DNA of 64,000 nucleotides from Glycine soja. Lineage: Eukaryota; Streptophyta; Magnoliopsida; Fabales; Fabaceae. The stretch is taken from assembly GCF_004193775.1 (NCBI RefSeq), contig NC_041021.1, forward strand, positions 34,669,718-34,733,717, written 5' to 3'. The notes beneath the pieces were generated by a model that saw nothing but the letters and a program-made list of their open reading frames with translations, searched no databases and was not told the origin of the DNA. Made by a program: the position numbers and the translations under genes. Positions 21,123 to 35,550 of the stretch are shown in pieces (positions within the stretch are counted from its first letter, which is position 1; each line of letters starts with the position of its first letter).

Positions 21123-22843
21123 CGGAGGTTTTTGGGAGAAGTTGTTGCAAGAGAGAGAGTAGTGAGAGAATGAAGGAGGTTTTCGGGAGAAGATGTCGTA
21201 TCCTACAGCACAAAAGAATTTCAAATTCTCTCATAAAATGAAAGAATTTGAAATGCTAATATTTAAGTTAACTAAAATCCCTGATCAAAATATTCAAATT
21301 TCAATTTCTTTTCAATTTTTTATCCAAACATCTTATTTAATTGAAAAGTAATTAAAATCCTTTAAAAAATTGAATTATCCTATTAAATTTCTTCTTCCAA
21401 ACATACTCTTAGAGAAATGATAGGATATCGATTAAGAAAGTATAAAGAGAAAGACTTTTAGAATGTTTCTTCATGATTTTTATTTTTTTTATAATTTTAA
21501 TAATAAATATTTTTCTTTAATTCATTAACCAATATTCTATCTATTTGAGATTAAGGCTGATGTACAGCCAATTTTAAAAAAATTGTTTTTATGTTTTTCT
21601 TTTTTATTTATTTAAATAAAACATTACTAGGTGTGGCAAAATAATGGGATGTAATTGGTTATTTGTGTAACATACTTTTATGCATTGATCTTATTTTTCT
21701 GTTGATTAATTGATTTTATAGTAAATAACCAACATGTATGAAGATGAATTTTGAAGTTATTACCTGCATTGCCAAAATGTTGAATTTTGTATTTCATCCC
21801 TATTTTTTTTTGTCTTTCAATTTTTTATTAATTTTGTATTTCATCTCTAAAACAATTTTATATTATCATTTCAATCATAAATAACCATTTGAATTACTTT
21901 AAAATAATTATTTTAAAAGTTATCAAATTTATTATATATAATAAATTGTGATTAAAGAATTATATAAAACTTTTTATACTGTGTGTATGTAATCGTTTTC
22001 AAAAAATAAATCCAAAAAAAAATTGGGAAACCACTTAAGAAAGCCAACATAATAGTGGAGACAAAAAAAACAAAAAAAAAAAAATTTTCAAAGATCTTTT
22101 AGTAAAAAAAATTATTAAAAACCAAATGTAAAATCCGACTATTATTCAATAACAAAAACATATTTAAGCTCTTTTATTAAATTGAGAATGGAAATCTACA
22201 AATATCCAAATTCATAAATATGATATTATCCAAATATATATTCACTGAATCTTACCTTTCTTTCTTGTACAATAAAAGAATTAAAAAAGTTAATCTAATA
22301 TTACTCTTTCATTAAAACTTACTCTTAATGTTAAAATAATTAAGGAAAATCAACATTATTTCTTTTATTACACATATGAAGTACCAAATGAGTGTCTATA
22401 AGTAATAAAACTATGAATATCATTTGGTGTTTTTGTCACTGTTTTGTCCCTTATATTTTATATTTTGTCTCTATTAATTTTCATATTATAATAATGAGCC
22501 AAACCGTTGGTGGAATAACTGAAACTCAGACCATAGCTGAAGTTGGAGTATGGTTGCTTCTTCACAGGTTTTATTCGTTTGGAAATTAGGTTAGCTGCAT
22601 TACCAGCTTTTATCCTTTCTTTCTGCTGCCATCATATATGTGGTTGCAGAAGTTAGGGGGAAATAACATAAAAGAACATATGATTGCATCTCATTTTATG
22701 TGTAATTGAATAAGAGCATGGATATGAGAATGCATGTATAAGCTTGGATCATTGTTCTGCATTACTAAGTGGAAAAATTATCACCTTAATTTTCATTTTC
22801 CCCCCTTTATTTAATATTTGACATGAGTTTGTTGTTTGTGTAG
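21123..22843. other. AT-rich spacer
   Basis: No gene recognised. A short patch at about 22497-22570 ends in CTTCACAG|GTTTTATT-like splice text and might be an upstream exon of the TLD pseudogene, but the peptide is not one I know. Confidence 0.45.
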
Positions 22844-23850
22844 GCCAACAACTACTCTAGAAAGGGTAAATCTATGTCTTCATATTGGTCTTATATTTTT
22901 CCTTCAGTTGGCTTCAAGGGATCCAAGATCAGTAATCATCAATCAGTTTCTGTTAGAAGTAATTTTGAAAATTTTGATAAGGATGGTGATCGCTCAGATA
23001 AATATGTTGATTCTAGTCCCATGAGTAATGGCAAGGATTTATTGAAAGGTAAAAGTAATGATAAAGATCAGGCCACTAGAAATAGCAGTAGGAGTTCTGA
23101 AGTTTTTGAAGAAGTAAATGAGCAGCATTCTCCAAATATTCCCAAGAGGCCTCTACCCAATTTCACTGATGGTTCTACTGTTATTTATCTTGAGTTGAAT
23201 GAATTTTTTGAATCATGCCTCCCTAATATAGTAAAAGGGTGTCAGAGGGTCCTACTTTACAGGTAATTTTGCTTTCTAGTTTTTAATCTGTGCATTGAAC
23301 TGTATTGTGTTGTTATGTTGAAATATTGATTCAACATTACTTCTTCGAATGAAGGGCAGTACGTTGAAACATGGCATATCGCTTCGTACACTTCTTCGCA
23401 ACAGTGATAAACTTTCTGGTCCTGGTTTGCTGGTATGTCAATCTTTTATGGACTAAATACATGTCTTTTGTTATGGTGTTTGTTGGAGATTTTCTGATTG
23501 CAGATTAATGTATTATTCTAATGTTGACTATGTATTTGCGATCTATTTTACAAAACATTTAGATTGTTGGAGATATGCACCTGGCTGAGTTTGGTGGGCT
23601 GCTAGATTACCCCTTGCAACCTACTGCAAAGAGAAAACATCAAGTAAACTTTTTTCTTCTTTTTTCTTTTTGGGATAATGCTATTGCTAACATACTTCTA
23701 CATCTTGAAATATGATTTTGTTCTGTTTGCTGTGGTGATAGGGGACAAACTAAACTTTTGTATTTACAACCATATATGGTCAGCCAAGGCTGTTTCGACC
23801 TACTGGTAAGGGTTCTTATTGCTTGACGTACAAATACATTTTAGTAACCA

Positions 23851-24010
23851 AGGGGTGCTTAGTTCAAATGGTACATGCTTGATTCCCCTTAAGCGAAGAC
23901 TCGGATTTGAGCCTGGAGCATGGAGAAATCCCGATTGGGAGAGCTAGTTCTACCAAGTTGTGGATGTTCCTGGCTCGAACAACATTTTATATCAATAGAA
24001 GATATCTATG
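23851..24010 (+). mobile_element. SINE (tRNA-derived) in a TLD intron
   Basis: TAGTTCAAATGG (23860-23871) fits a Pol III A box and GGATTTGAGCC (23903-23913) fits a B box, spaced as in tRNA-derived SINEs. The body continues GACTCG.ATTTGAGCCTGGAGC to GGCTCGAAC near 23971-23979. The ends are approximate and no target duplication was fixed. Confidence 0.65.
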
Positions 24011-24668
24011 GTCTAAACAAAAAATAAAATGCATTTGATTTGTAGGAAGATGTTGGCACTTGGTCAAATGTTGGATAATGGTACGTTGTCTAAATTTTTA
24101 AGTGGATGAGTTCATTGTAGTGTTTTGAGGTCAAATGTCTTATTGTAATTTAGATACATCAGTCTTCAATATTAATTAGCTTCAATTGAATCTGGATTTT
24201 TATGACATGGAAACATGTAAACTCATCACATAAAATTCTTTTAAAAGCCTTATATAGAAGAAAACTAATAATGAATCAATGAGCATCTCAAGTTGGCTGT
24301 TGACTGATTATCTCTTCAATCTTCATCACCGGCCTTCTGCATGTTGTCATGAAAACGTAGGTCCAGCGTTAATGTATGGTAATTATTTAGTCTCAGTTTC
24401 TATTGCATATTAGAATTATTTATCATCCTCACTATACTTCATAAATTTGCATTGCTGATTTATAATCAAATGGGAGGATTTTGGCACATGCCATGATTAT
24501 CCTCTCAAAATGTTTCCTTGTAAAACTAGAAAGACATTTTTATTAGATGAACATGTCACTTAAATTTGGTAGTTTCGATCACGGCTCATTTAGGGAATAG
24601 AAAAACAAAGGAATAAAGTATTGGTTGTTAATTTCTTAGCCTGAGGCATTGCCAAATGATTGTTATGG

Positions 24669-25409
<741 letters not shown>

Positions 25410-25418
25410 TAATTCTCA

Positions 25419-28400
25419 CTAAACCAAAGATTCCTCGAACGGTAAAACACCCATGTGAGCAACATGTTCATGAAAGACCTTGGGTGGAAGTCCCTTAATA
25501 AGAGGATCTGCTATCATGGAGTTTATCCCTAAGTGTTCTATGGAAATTTGTCCACTCTGTACCATTTCCTTAACAACTAGGAACTTGATGTCAATATGTT
25601 TCGACTTGATCGAGCTCCTATTGTTGTTAGAATACAATACAACTGATTTGTTGTCACAATATAACTTAAGTGGTCTTTCAATTCCTTCCACAATTTGCAG
25701 CCCTGTGACAAAATTTCTCAGTCATATTCCATGATTTGATGCCTTATAGCATGCCACAAATTATGCTGCCATAGTGGATGAAGTAACAAGGGTTTGCTTG
25801 GCACTGCGCCAAGAAATCGCACCACCGGCTAACATGAAAATGTAACCCAAAGTGGATCTCAAACTATCTAGGCATTCTACAAAATTCGAGTCAGAATACC
25901 CAGTGATCTCCAACTGATCTAACCTCTTATATGTGAGCATATAATACTTTGTTCTCTTCAAATACCTCATAACTCTTTTGGCTGCTTTCCAATGATCCAT
26001 TCCTGGATTGCTTAAATATCTGCCTAATACCCCAACTATGTATGCTATATCCAAACGCGTGCATACTTGGGCATACATCAAACACCCTACAGCTGATGCA
26101 TATGGAATCTTCTACATTTCATGAATTTCCAAATTTCCTTTTGGGCATTGTTTGAGACTGAACTTGTCTCCCTTAGCAACTGGAGTATTTCCGGATTTAC
26201 ATTTCTGCATGCCAAACCTTTTAAGTACCTTTTCGATATAGCTCCTTTGTGATAATCCTAGAATACCCCGAGATCGATCTTGGTGTATCTGAATTCCTAA
26301 TACAAAGGAGGTGTCACCAAGATCTTTTATTTCGAAGTTTCTTGATAGAAATCTCTTGGTTTCGTGCAACATGCCTATATCATTAGTGGCAAGCAGTATG
26401 TCATAAACATATTAGACCAGGAAAATGTACTTGTTCCCACTGAATTTGTGATACACACAATCATCAACAAGATTCATCTCGAAACCAAATGAGAGAATTA
26501 CTTGATGAAATTTGTGATACCATTGACGAGATGCATGTTTTAGCCCGTAAATTGATTTTGTCAGCTTGCAAATCATATTTTTTGGCTCTCCTGACACAAA
26601 GTTTTCTAGTTGCACCATATAAATTGTCTCATCAATGTTGCCATTGAGAAATGTCATCTTGACATCCATTTGATGAAGCTCCAAATCATAATGTGCAACA
26701 ACAGTCATGATTGTCCTAAAAGAGTTTTTCGATGAAACTAGAGAGAAATTCTCTTTAAAGTCAATCCCTTCCTTTTGGGTATAGCCCTTCGCCACAAGAC
26801 GAGCCTTATACCTCTCCACATTACCTTTGGAATCTCGCTTGGTCTTAAATATTCATTTGCAACCAATGGGTCTCACACCTTCTAGTAATGGGATAAGTTC
26901 TCAAACCTTGTTGTCTTGCATGGACTTATACTCATCATTCATTGCTTTAATCCACTTTTCTGAGTTGGAATCTTGCATGGCTTGATGGAAGTTGACTGGG
27001 TCATCTTCCATCATATCATTATTTTCCTCATGTTCCTGGAGAAATACCACATAATCATCTGGAATAGCACTTCTCCTTTCTCTTGTAGATCTCCGCAAAG
27101 GTATTGTCTCATGAAGCATAGGTTCTTGAGAATCTTAAGTTTGTTCTTCATGAACGACCAAATTATCTTGAGTGGGAGATTCAATAACAATATCTTGTAG
27201 AGGTTCCAAATTTTCTTTATCAAAAGCAACTGCATGAATCAGTTATGGAATTGTTACTGATTCTTCCTCTAAGACAAAGTCTCTAGCCTTATTATTCCCC
27301 CCAAACTCAATATCCTCAAAGAATGTGGCAGTTCCCGTCTCAAAAATTGTCTTTAATTTGGGATCATAAAATTTATAGCCCTTGGATCTTTCAAAATAAC
27401 CAATAAAGTAGTTGCTCATTGTTCGGGAGTCCAATTTCCTTTCATTTGGCTTATAAGGCCTTGCCTCAACTAGACATCCCCATACATGAAAATGTTTCAG
27501 ACTAGGCTTTCGCCCAACCCAAAGCTCATAAGGTGTTGCATATCTGGAGTCCAATAGAGATTGTGACTTTTCATGTATAAGAAACAGGTATGCATATCTG
27601 GAGTAATCGTCTATGAATGATATAAAATATTGTTGACCATTCCATGAAGGTGTATGAAATGGCCCACAAATGTCCGTATGTATAAATTCCAAGACGTTTG
27701 TAGCTCTATATGCACCTAATTTCTTGCTTTTGGTCTGTTTACCCTTAATGCATTCAACGCAAACATCAAAGCTTGTGAAATCAATGGAATCCAAGATTCT
27801 GTTTAACACAAGTCGTTCAATTTTGTTCTTAGAAATGTGACTTAAGTGCTTATGTCATAATGCTCCTGAGTTTGTATTATCAATTCTACACTTAGTACAA
27901 CACAATTCCACATTAAAGGATTCACCATAGGAAGTTATAGTATCAAGTAAATATAGATTAAAAAACAACCTAAACACGTTGTTTCCAAATGAACACAAAT
28001 AACCTAATTTGTACAAATAAGAAACTGAAACCAAATTCCTTATAAATGACGATACAAAAAAAGTTTCTTTCAAATCCAAATAAAAACCCGTACATAATAA
28101 TAATCTAAAATGCCTTATAGCTTCCACCTTCACCGATTTACCATCTCCAACATATATCCATCTTTCAGAATCAATTGGCTTCTGGTAGCTTAGGCAACCC
28201 TTTCTTTGCATGCCAAGCATGATATTTGGTACATTTCTTCTTTACATGTCAGGCTTACTGCAAAAGAAACAGTTGTCACCTTGATTTTGTTTCTTTTGTG
28301 TTGGACCCTTAGCAACTTCATTCTTGGGCTCCTCAGTTCTTTTTCTTTTGCCCTTGTCTTTAGAGGTACTTACAACATGAGCACTTCCAATCCTTTCTTG

Positions 28401-28900
28401 CTTCAGACTTTCCTCTTCTTACACACAGTATGAAATGAGCTCATTAAAAGACCATTTCTCCTTCTGACAGTTATAAGAGATCTTAAACTGACTAAACTAT
28501 GAAGGCAGAGAAATTAGCACTAAATGAATAAGCAAGTCTTTTGATAGCTCAAGCTTTAGTACCCTTAATTTTGAAGCAACATTTGACATTCCCATAATGT
28601 ATTCCCTGACTTCCTTTTCCTTGATACTTCATGGAAATTAAGTTCTGAAGAAGAGTACTTGTTTCTGCCTAATCGCTTTTTGCAAAGCGCTTTTCAATTT
28701 CAGCAAGGAATTCTTTGGCACTAGTTATATCATCTGAAACAGTACCCCTCAAGACCTTCGGAATGCCACACTTAATGATCATAAGACTCATGCGATTTAA
28801 GTGATCTCACTTCTCATGAAGTTTCCTCTTTTAAAGGTATTGGAATCTGTAGGAGAAGGGGGTTTCTCGATCCTCAGCCAAGAACAATTTGCATGTTCTT
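25419..28900 (-). pseudogene. copia B gag-pol polyprotein, broken
   Basis: Minus-strand frames give, from high to low coordinates: gag remnants (about 28900-28430), a zinc knuckle with CFFC near 28260 and a stop just after it, pre-integrase (27855-28220), integrase with HTDICGPF and SFIDDYSRYAYL (27243-27809), a linker (26901-27119), reverse transcriptase (26412-26819, with KARLVAKGYTQKEGIDF), connection (26112-26372) and RNase H (25761-26081 and 25419-25691, with DNKSVV and KHIDIK). At about 26390-26405 the catalytic YVDD box reads YVYD and is preceded by a stop, so the polymerase is dead. Frames are separated by stops and shifts. Confidence 0.92.
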
Positions 28901-29241
28901 TTTCCAGTCCTTTAAAATTTGTACTAATAAGAATCGAAACCGAATTTTCTTTATTTATTTATTTTAAATTTTAAAAGTTCATGATTGTTATTTTAATTTA
29001 CTGCAGCGACCTCTAAAAGTAAGAGCAAGCAATATATATATAGACACACACACACACACATTAATGATGCATTGTAACCTTTAAATGAATGGTGCATTCT
29101 ACGCTTTAGTAAAAGGTAAGATCAAGCAACAATATGTAAAATATCTAAATTCATTTAAAATTTAGAATATGCCAGCAGCCTAAATAAATAAAATTTCCAA
29201 AATCATACATGAATCAAGTATGGGTGGTTCTGATACCAATT

Positions 29242-29760
29242 TGTAGGGATTCAATCAATCAACCTAATTTGATTCTAACAGTCGATCACCAATTCTAACC
29301 ACATGCTTTCTATCCATGTAGAGATAAATTACTACATAAAGATGAATGAAACCTCATTGTGTTCCCATACTCAAAATCATGATGAAAACTAATTGCGGAA
29401 GCGTATCTGGATTAGCCATAATGGAATGATGAAAGGTTGATGAGGATCAAGATTGGTTTTATGATCTTCCAAATGTAGATATTTTTATGTTCTTCTTTGA
29501 ATTTTCTCTTCTAATAGGGATAAAGAGGAAAGAAAGAAAGCAAATGGTACGTGTTGTTACTTCTCTCCCTACAAATGGGGAACTATAACCTGTAACTGTC
29601 ATCAGTTACCCCAAATTTGATAATTATAATTTGATTCCTCATCAAATTATAATATTACTAATGGTATCTACACAATTGGTCTTTCATAATTTTATATTGA
29701 TTAGACCACTTTAATATTTTGGCTAATAAAATAATGGTCCTAACTCATTCAATTATGTAA
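29242..29760 (-). repeat. 5' LTR of copia B
   Basis: It is a direct repeat of 24669-25190 with many substitutions and an extra A/G-rich insertion near 29520-29560. The outer end runs into a short TA repeat instead of the long TG repeat seen at the other LTR, so the terminal bases are uncertain. Confidence 0.88.
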
Positions 29761-30635
29761 TATATATATGATGGAGATTTTTAAGTATTCATAGTGTTCT
29801 TAATTGTTGTTAGTCCATTTTATTATTGTTTTAAGTACCACTAATGGAATCTCTATGCTTGAATCTATTCTTCTGGTTGGAAAGATTAATGGGAACTATT
29901 GGATCGTCCAATATACATTTGGAAATGAGTGTTTGGCTCATAGTTCAAAATTTGAAATGAAGAATGTTGAGGTAATGTTCTTACTACTGACATTAATTAG
30001 ATTGCATCAAGTTAATGGCTTTCATCTCTGTTGTTTAAATCTTTTTTTTTTTTGCTTGTGTGCTTAAAATTTTATGTAATTAACTTATTATTTGTCTTTA
30101 GGATATGATCAATGATATCCTTGCTTCTACCGTATTTCTAGTAAATCAGTTTCATTTAACCGTCCTTTGCCTTCCAAAATAACATGTGGTTAAACCGTAG
30201 TGTTATCATCCGAAAAAATCATTTGATACTATTTTTTGTTCCTTTGTGACTGAGCAAGTACAAACACTTTATTCATCTAACAAGATGGTGATCTTTGCTC
30301 CAACAAGATATTAACCAAGAAAATAAATGAGGAGTCCAATTAGTATGTTCTAAAATGGTCATAAAAGAAGGTTACTGATAGAGGCTCTAGTGAGAAATGT
30401 TGGATAAAATGAAGTTAGTCATATTTAAAAAAATATAGAGGAAAGATGAAGAAAATACTAGTAGAAAATGCTATACAAGACCTTACTCTGAATGGTTTCT
30501 TTTTGAAATATTGGTTTTGATAATTTAATGATGTTGATTGATCTATGTAGCTATCCCCACATATTAGGACTTGACTTGTTGTTTTTGTTGCAGATGTGGT
30601 GGCCACTTGCATTTATTTTGTCCACTTATTTTTAT

Positions 30636-32131
30636 TAGGTTAATTATTTTTGGTCCATTATGTTTGCGTGTTTTTTTTACTTTGGTACATTAAGTTTTAA
30701 AATCTTCATTTTGGGCATTTATGTTTTTAAAAGTTTAATTTTGATACATTAAGTTTTAAAAGTTTCATTTTGGTACATTAAGTTTTAAAAGTTTCATTTT
30801 GATCCTTTATATTTCTGAAAATTTCATTTTGATTTTTTATATTTTTTAAAGTTTCATTTTGATATTTTCTTTCGATTTTCGTTAGCAAATGTTAGTTTTA
30901 TGTTAATTTTTAAATAATGAATTCAAAATAGTGCAGTTAAAAATTAAAATAAGACCCAAAATCACCACCATAACGTGAGATCTAAAGTTTCATTAGCGTC
31001 GACACCCAATGTTTATGATCTATGTTGGTACTCGATTGTGGTGTGGTTATGGTGTGACAAAATGGTGTTGTTTGGTGGATGGATGTTGCGAATCTGATTT
31101 GTTTGTTGATGATAAGTATAGTATTGAGGGAGTTGTGGATGTAAGTAGATAGTGCTTGCATTGTTTATGTAGTTTGTAGAAGAAGAACAAGATGATAGAG
31201 GTTATGAAAGTAGATGGTTGAATGTATTTTAAGAAGACAGTGACGGTTTTTAGCTATCACTATTTTAAATTAATTATTTTAAAATTTAAAGTTAATGGTA
31301 TACTCATGGTTATCAAACTCTCAAGTTAACTCGTTAACTATTAGGAGTTTACGAGTCCACTTACTCTTTGCGAGTTAACTCGTCTGTAAACTCTCTTTTT
31401 AGTAGACTCTATAAACTCTAAATAAACTCAGTAGACTCTCGAGTTTAGCACCGAGTTAACGAGTCAATAAGTTAAAAAAATTAAACCAAAATATAAGTCA
31501 TTTTGGGTTATTTTCTATCTGTTTAATGTTCAACATACATTCATTTAGTGTATTGTTTTCAAATAAAAAAAATTCTCACATTTAATAACATCAAATCCTC
31601 GATAGGAATGATCTACCATTACTATAACATAACATCTGCAAGTTATTAGCTAGTAGGGATGCATTACTAGACTTGGTTATTTAAGTATTGTAAAATTTAT
31701 TATTTATTATTTTGCTTTATTATATTGTTGAAATGTTTAATTAGTGTGACATTCATAGATATTTTGTTATTATTTTTATATGAATTGGACTCTTACAAGT
31801 CTACGAGTTGAGTGTACGAGTTGAGTATATGAAACTCTCACGAGTTTACGTAAATCATCAAGTTTGATAGCCTTGAACATACTAACGATTGTTAAAATAA
31901 ATTAAAAGAAATGATCAAAATGAAATTTTCGAAAACATAAAGAACAATATGAAACTTTCAAAAACATAAAGGATCAAAGTGAAGCTTTTAAAATTTAATG
32001 TATTGAAATAAAATTTGAAAACATAAAGAATGAAAATGAAACTTTCAAAAATATAAAAGGTTAAAATAAATTTTTTAAAACTTAATATACCAAAATAAAA
32101 TAACACTAAAATGACCAAAAGTTAAATTTAG
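30636..32131. mobile_element. Foldback/long-TIR element, family F copy 1, in the last TLD intron
   Basis: The left arm (about 30636-30905) and right arm (about 31886-32131) are inverted, diverged copies. Each arm is built from repeats of a unit of about 30-35 bp around AAGTTTTAAAAGTTTCATTT with TTGATCCTTTATATTT. The outer ends resemble TTTTTGGTCCATTA. The loop has unrelated text, including another small element. There is no transposase. A Mutator-like origin is possible. The same family recurs at 46252-46709. Confidence 0.8.
31309..31873. mobile_element. Small TIR element nested in the foldback loop
   Basis: It starts GGTTATCAAACTC and ends AGTTTGATAGCC, which are inverted, and is full of GAGTTAACTCG and GAGTTTACGAGT-like strings. 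It is 565 bp and non-coding. hAT-type MITEs often have such ends, but no 8-bp duplication is clear. Confidence 0.6.
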
Positions 32132-32841
32132 TTTTTTTACTACCATATGAGGTTATGATTTACTAATTATACACTATTTATAATGTGTGCAGTTGTGGGG
32201 TTTCACATATGCTTCCCCTTACATGATGCAACTCTGAGATGCTGTTGTTGAGGTGAGAAGACTTAACACACTCAATTCTTTCTCTCTTCAACCTACTTTT
32301 TTCGTGGGGGCGGCTTCTACCCTTGAGTGATTAATCAATCGGATGCATCAGACATTTATAGCCTAAGTTGTCATTAGGTTACATTTGAAGTTTTATTTTG
32401 CCTAGTTTTGAATTAAGGTTTGTGGAAGGCTTTAGAAGACAGTAAGGTTGTAAATTGGAATCTTGGAAAGTCACTATACAATATAAGAATGCGGAATGTT
32501 CAACTTCTCATGAACATTACATTAAGGTTTTTTCACAACTCTCTATCTCCCTTGTGTGGCATTATTTGACAAATTACATGGGTCCTACCTACCTTAGACT
32601 AGGTATAAATTTCGGAGTACTTAAAGCTCCTTAATAAATTTTATCGATTCAATTGTTAAATCAAGTGTTCACTAAATAGATTTAGTTTATAAAATTTTAT
32701 ACAATCTTCATGGTATCATTTCATTTTAATATATAATATATTATTTAAAATATATAAAATATTTATTTATTTAAAATTATTATTAAATTACACACTAATA
32801 TCTAAATTATTTAAAATTTAAGACAATATTATATTATTCAA

Positions 32842-33045
32842 GAGAAATACTAACATATTCTCTAACATATCATTTTGAACATAATCTAAACTTATTGTAA
32901 ATTACAAAATTTTATAAATATTGGTTCTTATTTAATAATTATCACTTATAATTTTGTAATTTTCAATAAACTTTAACCAATAATAAAAAAAATAGTGTGT
33001 TAGCAATAGTATTAAAAGATATGTTACTAGCACTCCTCCTTATTT
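32842..33045. mobile_element. Palindromic MITE
   Basis: The left end GAAATACTAACATATTCTC and right end GATATGTTACTAGCACTCC are inverted versions of each other. Inner strings TTATTGTAAATTACAAAATT and TTTTGTAATTTTCAATAA also pair, so the whole 200 bp can fold on itself. There is no coding sequence. Confidence 0.65.
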
Positions 33046-33387
33046 AATAGTTGGATTGATTAACTTCTTATTAGATGATTCTCCATCCGTCTCATGGTAT
33101 TCTTGTGTAAAAAAAGATGTTCCAAAATAATTATTATTTTAGTTTTTCAATGTAATAGTAATTATTTATTTTCACTTATATCCCTTATAATATTGATAAT
33201 GTGAGCTACAAAAACAAAAAAAAATGAATTAATAATGATAAGGTAAATTTTGTAAAATTATTATTTTTTTCATCCATTTATTAATTTTTCTTAATAGGTG
33301 TAAAATAACCAAAAACGACAATTATAATGAAATGTACTAAGTACAAGTGCCTAAGACTTGCCCCTAATGTCAATAGATCTTTTTAAA

Positions 33388-33474
33388 GGAGTATAACTCA
33401 ATTGGTTAAGTATTATGCAAGAGTTGTTGTAAACTCTTTAGCACCTAAATTTGATTCTTATGGATTAAAAAAAA
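33388..33474 (+). mobile_element. SINE-like fragment
   Basis: TAACTCAATTGG (33394-33405) looks like an A box and AATTTGATTC (33448-33457) like a weak B box. An A-run follows at 33466-33474. It is short and degenerate. Confidence 0.45.
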
Positions 33475-33589
33475 TGTCAATACTCTTTGTGTGTATCATA
33501 GATAAACAAAATAAAAAGTGAATGGATCCTGTGTGTATTGAAATTAATCAACAAAAAATTAGTAAAGTTTGAGTGCTTGAAGTTATTTA

Positions 33590-33860
33590 AAGACAAAATG
33601 GTCAAATTACTTATTTTACTTTATTTAAACTATTGGGCATCACTTTTGATAAAAAAACATATGTTTGGGTCAGTCTAATCCATTCTAGGTTTGCCCTACA
33701 ATGGACCAACAAATTTAATCCTCACAATGACATTTAATTCTTCAAACATTGAAAGGCACAAATATAATTTCTATTTTGGATGTATAATTTGATGTCATTT
33801 TACAGCTCATGTGATATCATAATTTTTCAATAATCAAATTAACACCAAGTGAAACTTTGA
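33590..33860 (+). repeat. Dispersed repeat D, copy 1
   Basis: Shared strings such as TAATCCATT.TAGGTTTG, ACAATGGACCAACAAATTTA and AAATATAATTTCTATTTTGG occur here and, inverted, at about 62150-62410. The family is not identified. Confidence 0.8.
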
Positions 33861-34604
33861 TACAAATAAAGTAATTTGGTATATTTTGTAAATAAATTAT
33901 AGTTATTTATTGAAATACATACTAAGAAAAGTTTTAAATTTTCCAGGAATGATCAGTTGAAAAACTTAATTTCCAATATTTGGTATGCATTTTAACAAAA
34001 TAACATTCTTGGAAAATGATGTTTTTCGAGAATATTTTTTAATCAGTTTACCACAAAATCTTTTTCATGAAAGGAGATGAGAATCTTACTTTTTTAAGTT
34101 TTATTTTTCTTTTACCACAACAAAAGCATCATATTGTTTATTAAATTATATAATGTGATAAATAATTAAAATAATTGATAAAAATATTTGTAACTCTTTA
34201 ATTTCCAATGATCAACAAAACAAATTTTATTTATTCACATAAAACATGATTTTTAGAATTCGTGATTCTCAGGAATCATGATTCTTAAAGATAAAAAAAA
34301 AAAATTATCTCCTTTCAAACGCTTTTAAATATAAATAACAATATATTCTGTATTATTATTGATAAAGTGTGAATGAGAATATAAGAGTAAAATATTATAT
34401 AATCTTAAGAAACCATACTTCTCATTACATGGATACGAAATCTATTTTGATATTATATTTTAAAGGGCTTTCAATGAGAAGTTTTACTGATCTCAATTCA
34501 CAAAATTACCACAAGTACGGAGAAAAAAATTGCAATTGCAACATTGTTGATAAAAAATTTTATGGCCTCGTTTGTTTTTATAAAAATCATTTATCTATAA
34601 CAAT

Positions 34605-35550
34605 TAGGTATGGCAATTCTCCCTACAACTTGGGGATCCCCACGGGAACTGCCTCATTCAGGGCCTGCGATCGGGGGAAAATTCCCCGCGGGGACGAGGA
34701 TGGGGATGAAAAATCGCCCGCAGCTAATTCAGAGACGGGGACGGGGACTATGCTCCCCGCAAGGTCCCCGTATCCCCGCGTATATAGAATTTTACTTATA
34801 TACTCTCAAAACTTATAATATGTATAACATAAGTATAAGGATTAATATAGTATTTTACTAGTAAAAAAAAATACAAAACAAAATTATCATATATATAAAT
34901 AATATCTCACAAGTCACAAAGACACAAACATTACCCAAACCCTAAAACGCCGCATCAAACATTCAGACTTCATTCCTTGACTTCCTTTTCACACTGTCTT
35001 CACTGCAATGAAAATTTTATTTTATTAATTCATGACTTTTTTATATTTTCTAAACACATATTTACATGTTTCATTGTGTAAGTTTAATTTGAAGATGTTT
35101 CATTGCACTTGGATGGAAGTATGAACACTTGATTCAATATGATGATGTTAATTTATTGAATGAAGACTTGTAATGTTATACTAGTTTTATTATTTTTATT
35201 GTGTAATACTGTAACATTAATATGTACTTGAATATTTCTTGGATGTTTTAATATTTGTGATTTTATTACTATTATTATTGATTTATTTTAATATTTTTAG
35301 TCATGTTTTAAACTTAGAATTAAACCTTAAATTTATTATTGTTGAAAAATTGAGATAAAACAAAAAATATTTTTTTTTATAATTTTTGACATTTTTTAAT
35401 GTAAAATGAAATTTCCACGGGTCCCCACAGGGAACCGGGGAATGGACGGGATAAAAAATACCCCCACCACAAAAAACGAGAAACACGATAAGATTCGAGA
35501 ACATGAAGCGGGAGAGTACTCCCCGACCTGCACAGGTGTCGTGCCTACTA
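34605..35550. mobile_element. Non-autonomous hAT-like element with G/C-rich ends
   Basis: It starts TAGGTATGGCAA and ends GTGCCTACTA. The outer 150 bp on each side are rich in GGGGACGGGGA and CCCCGCGGGG-like strings, while the middle is AT-rich. The same style is seen at the ends of the hAT at 7255-12603. No transposase is present and no exact 8-bp duplication was found. Confidence 0.6.

Larger units (their letters stand above)
32238..34604. other. AT-rich intergenic region with small repeats
   Basis: No gene recognised. Three repeat pieces inside it are listed separately (32842-33045, 33388-33474, 33590-33860). The rest is AT-rich text without coding pattern. Confidence 0.6.

Noticed and set aside
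34369..34818. 149-codon frame over the G/C-rich region
   Set aside because: It crosses the edge of the hAT-like element, and its Gly/Arg/Pro-rich end is the G-rich DNA read as protein.
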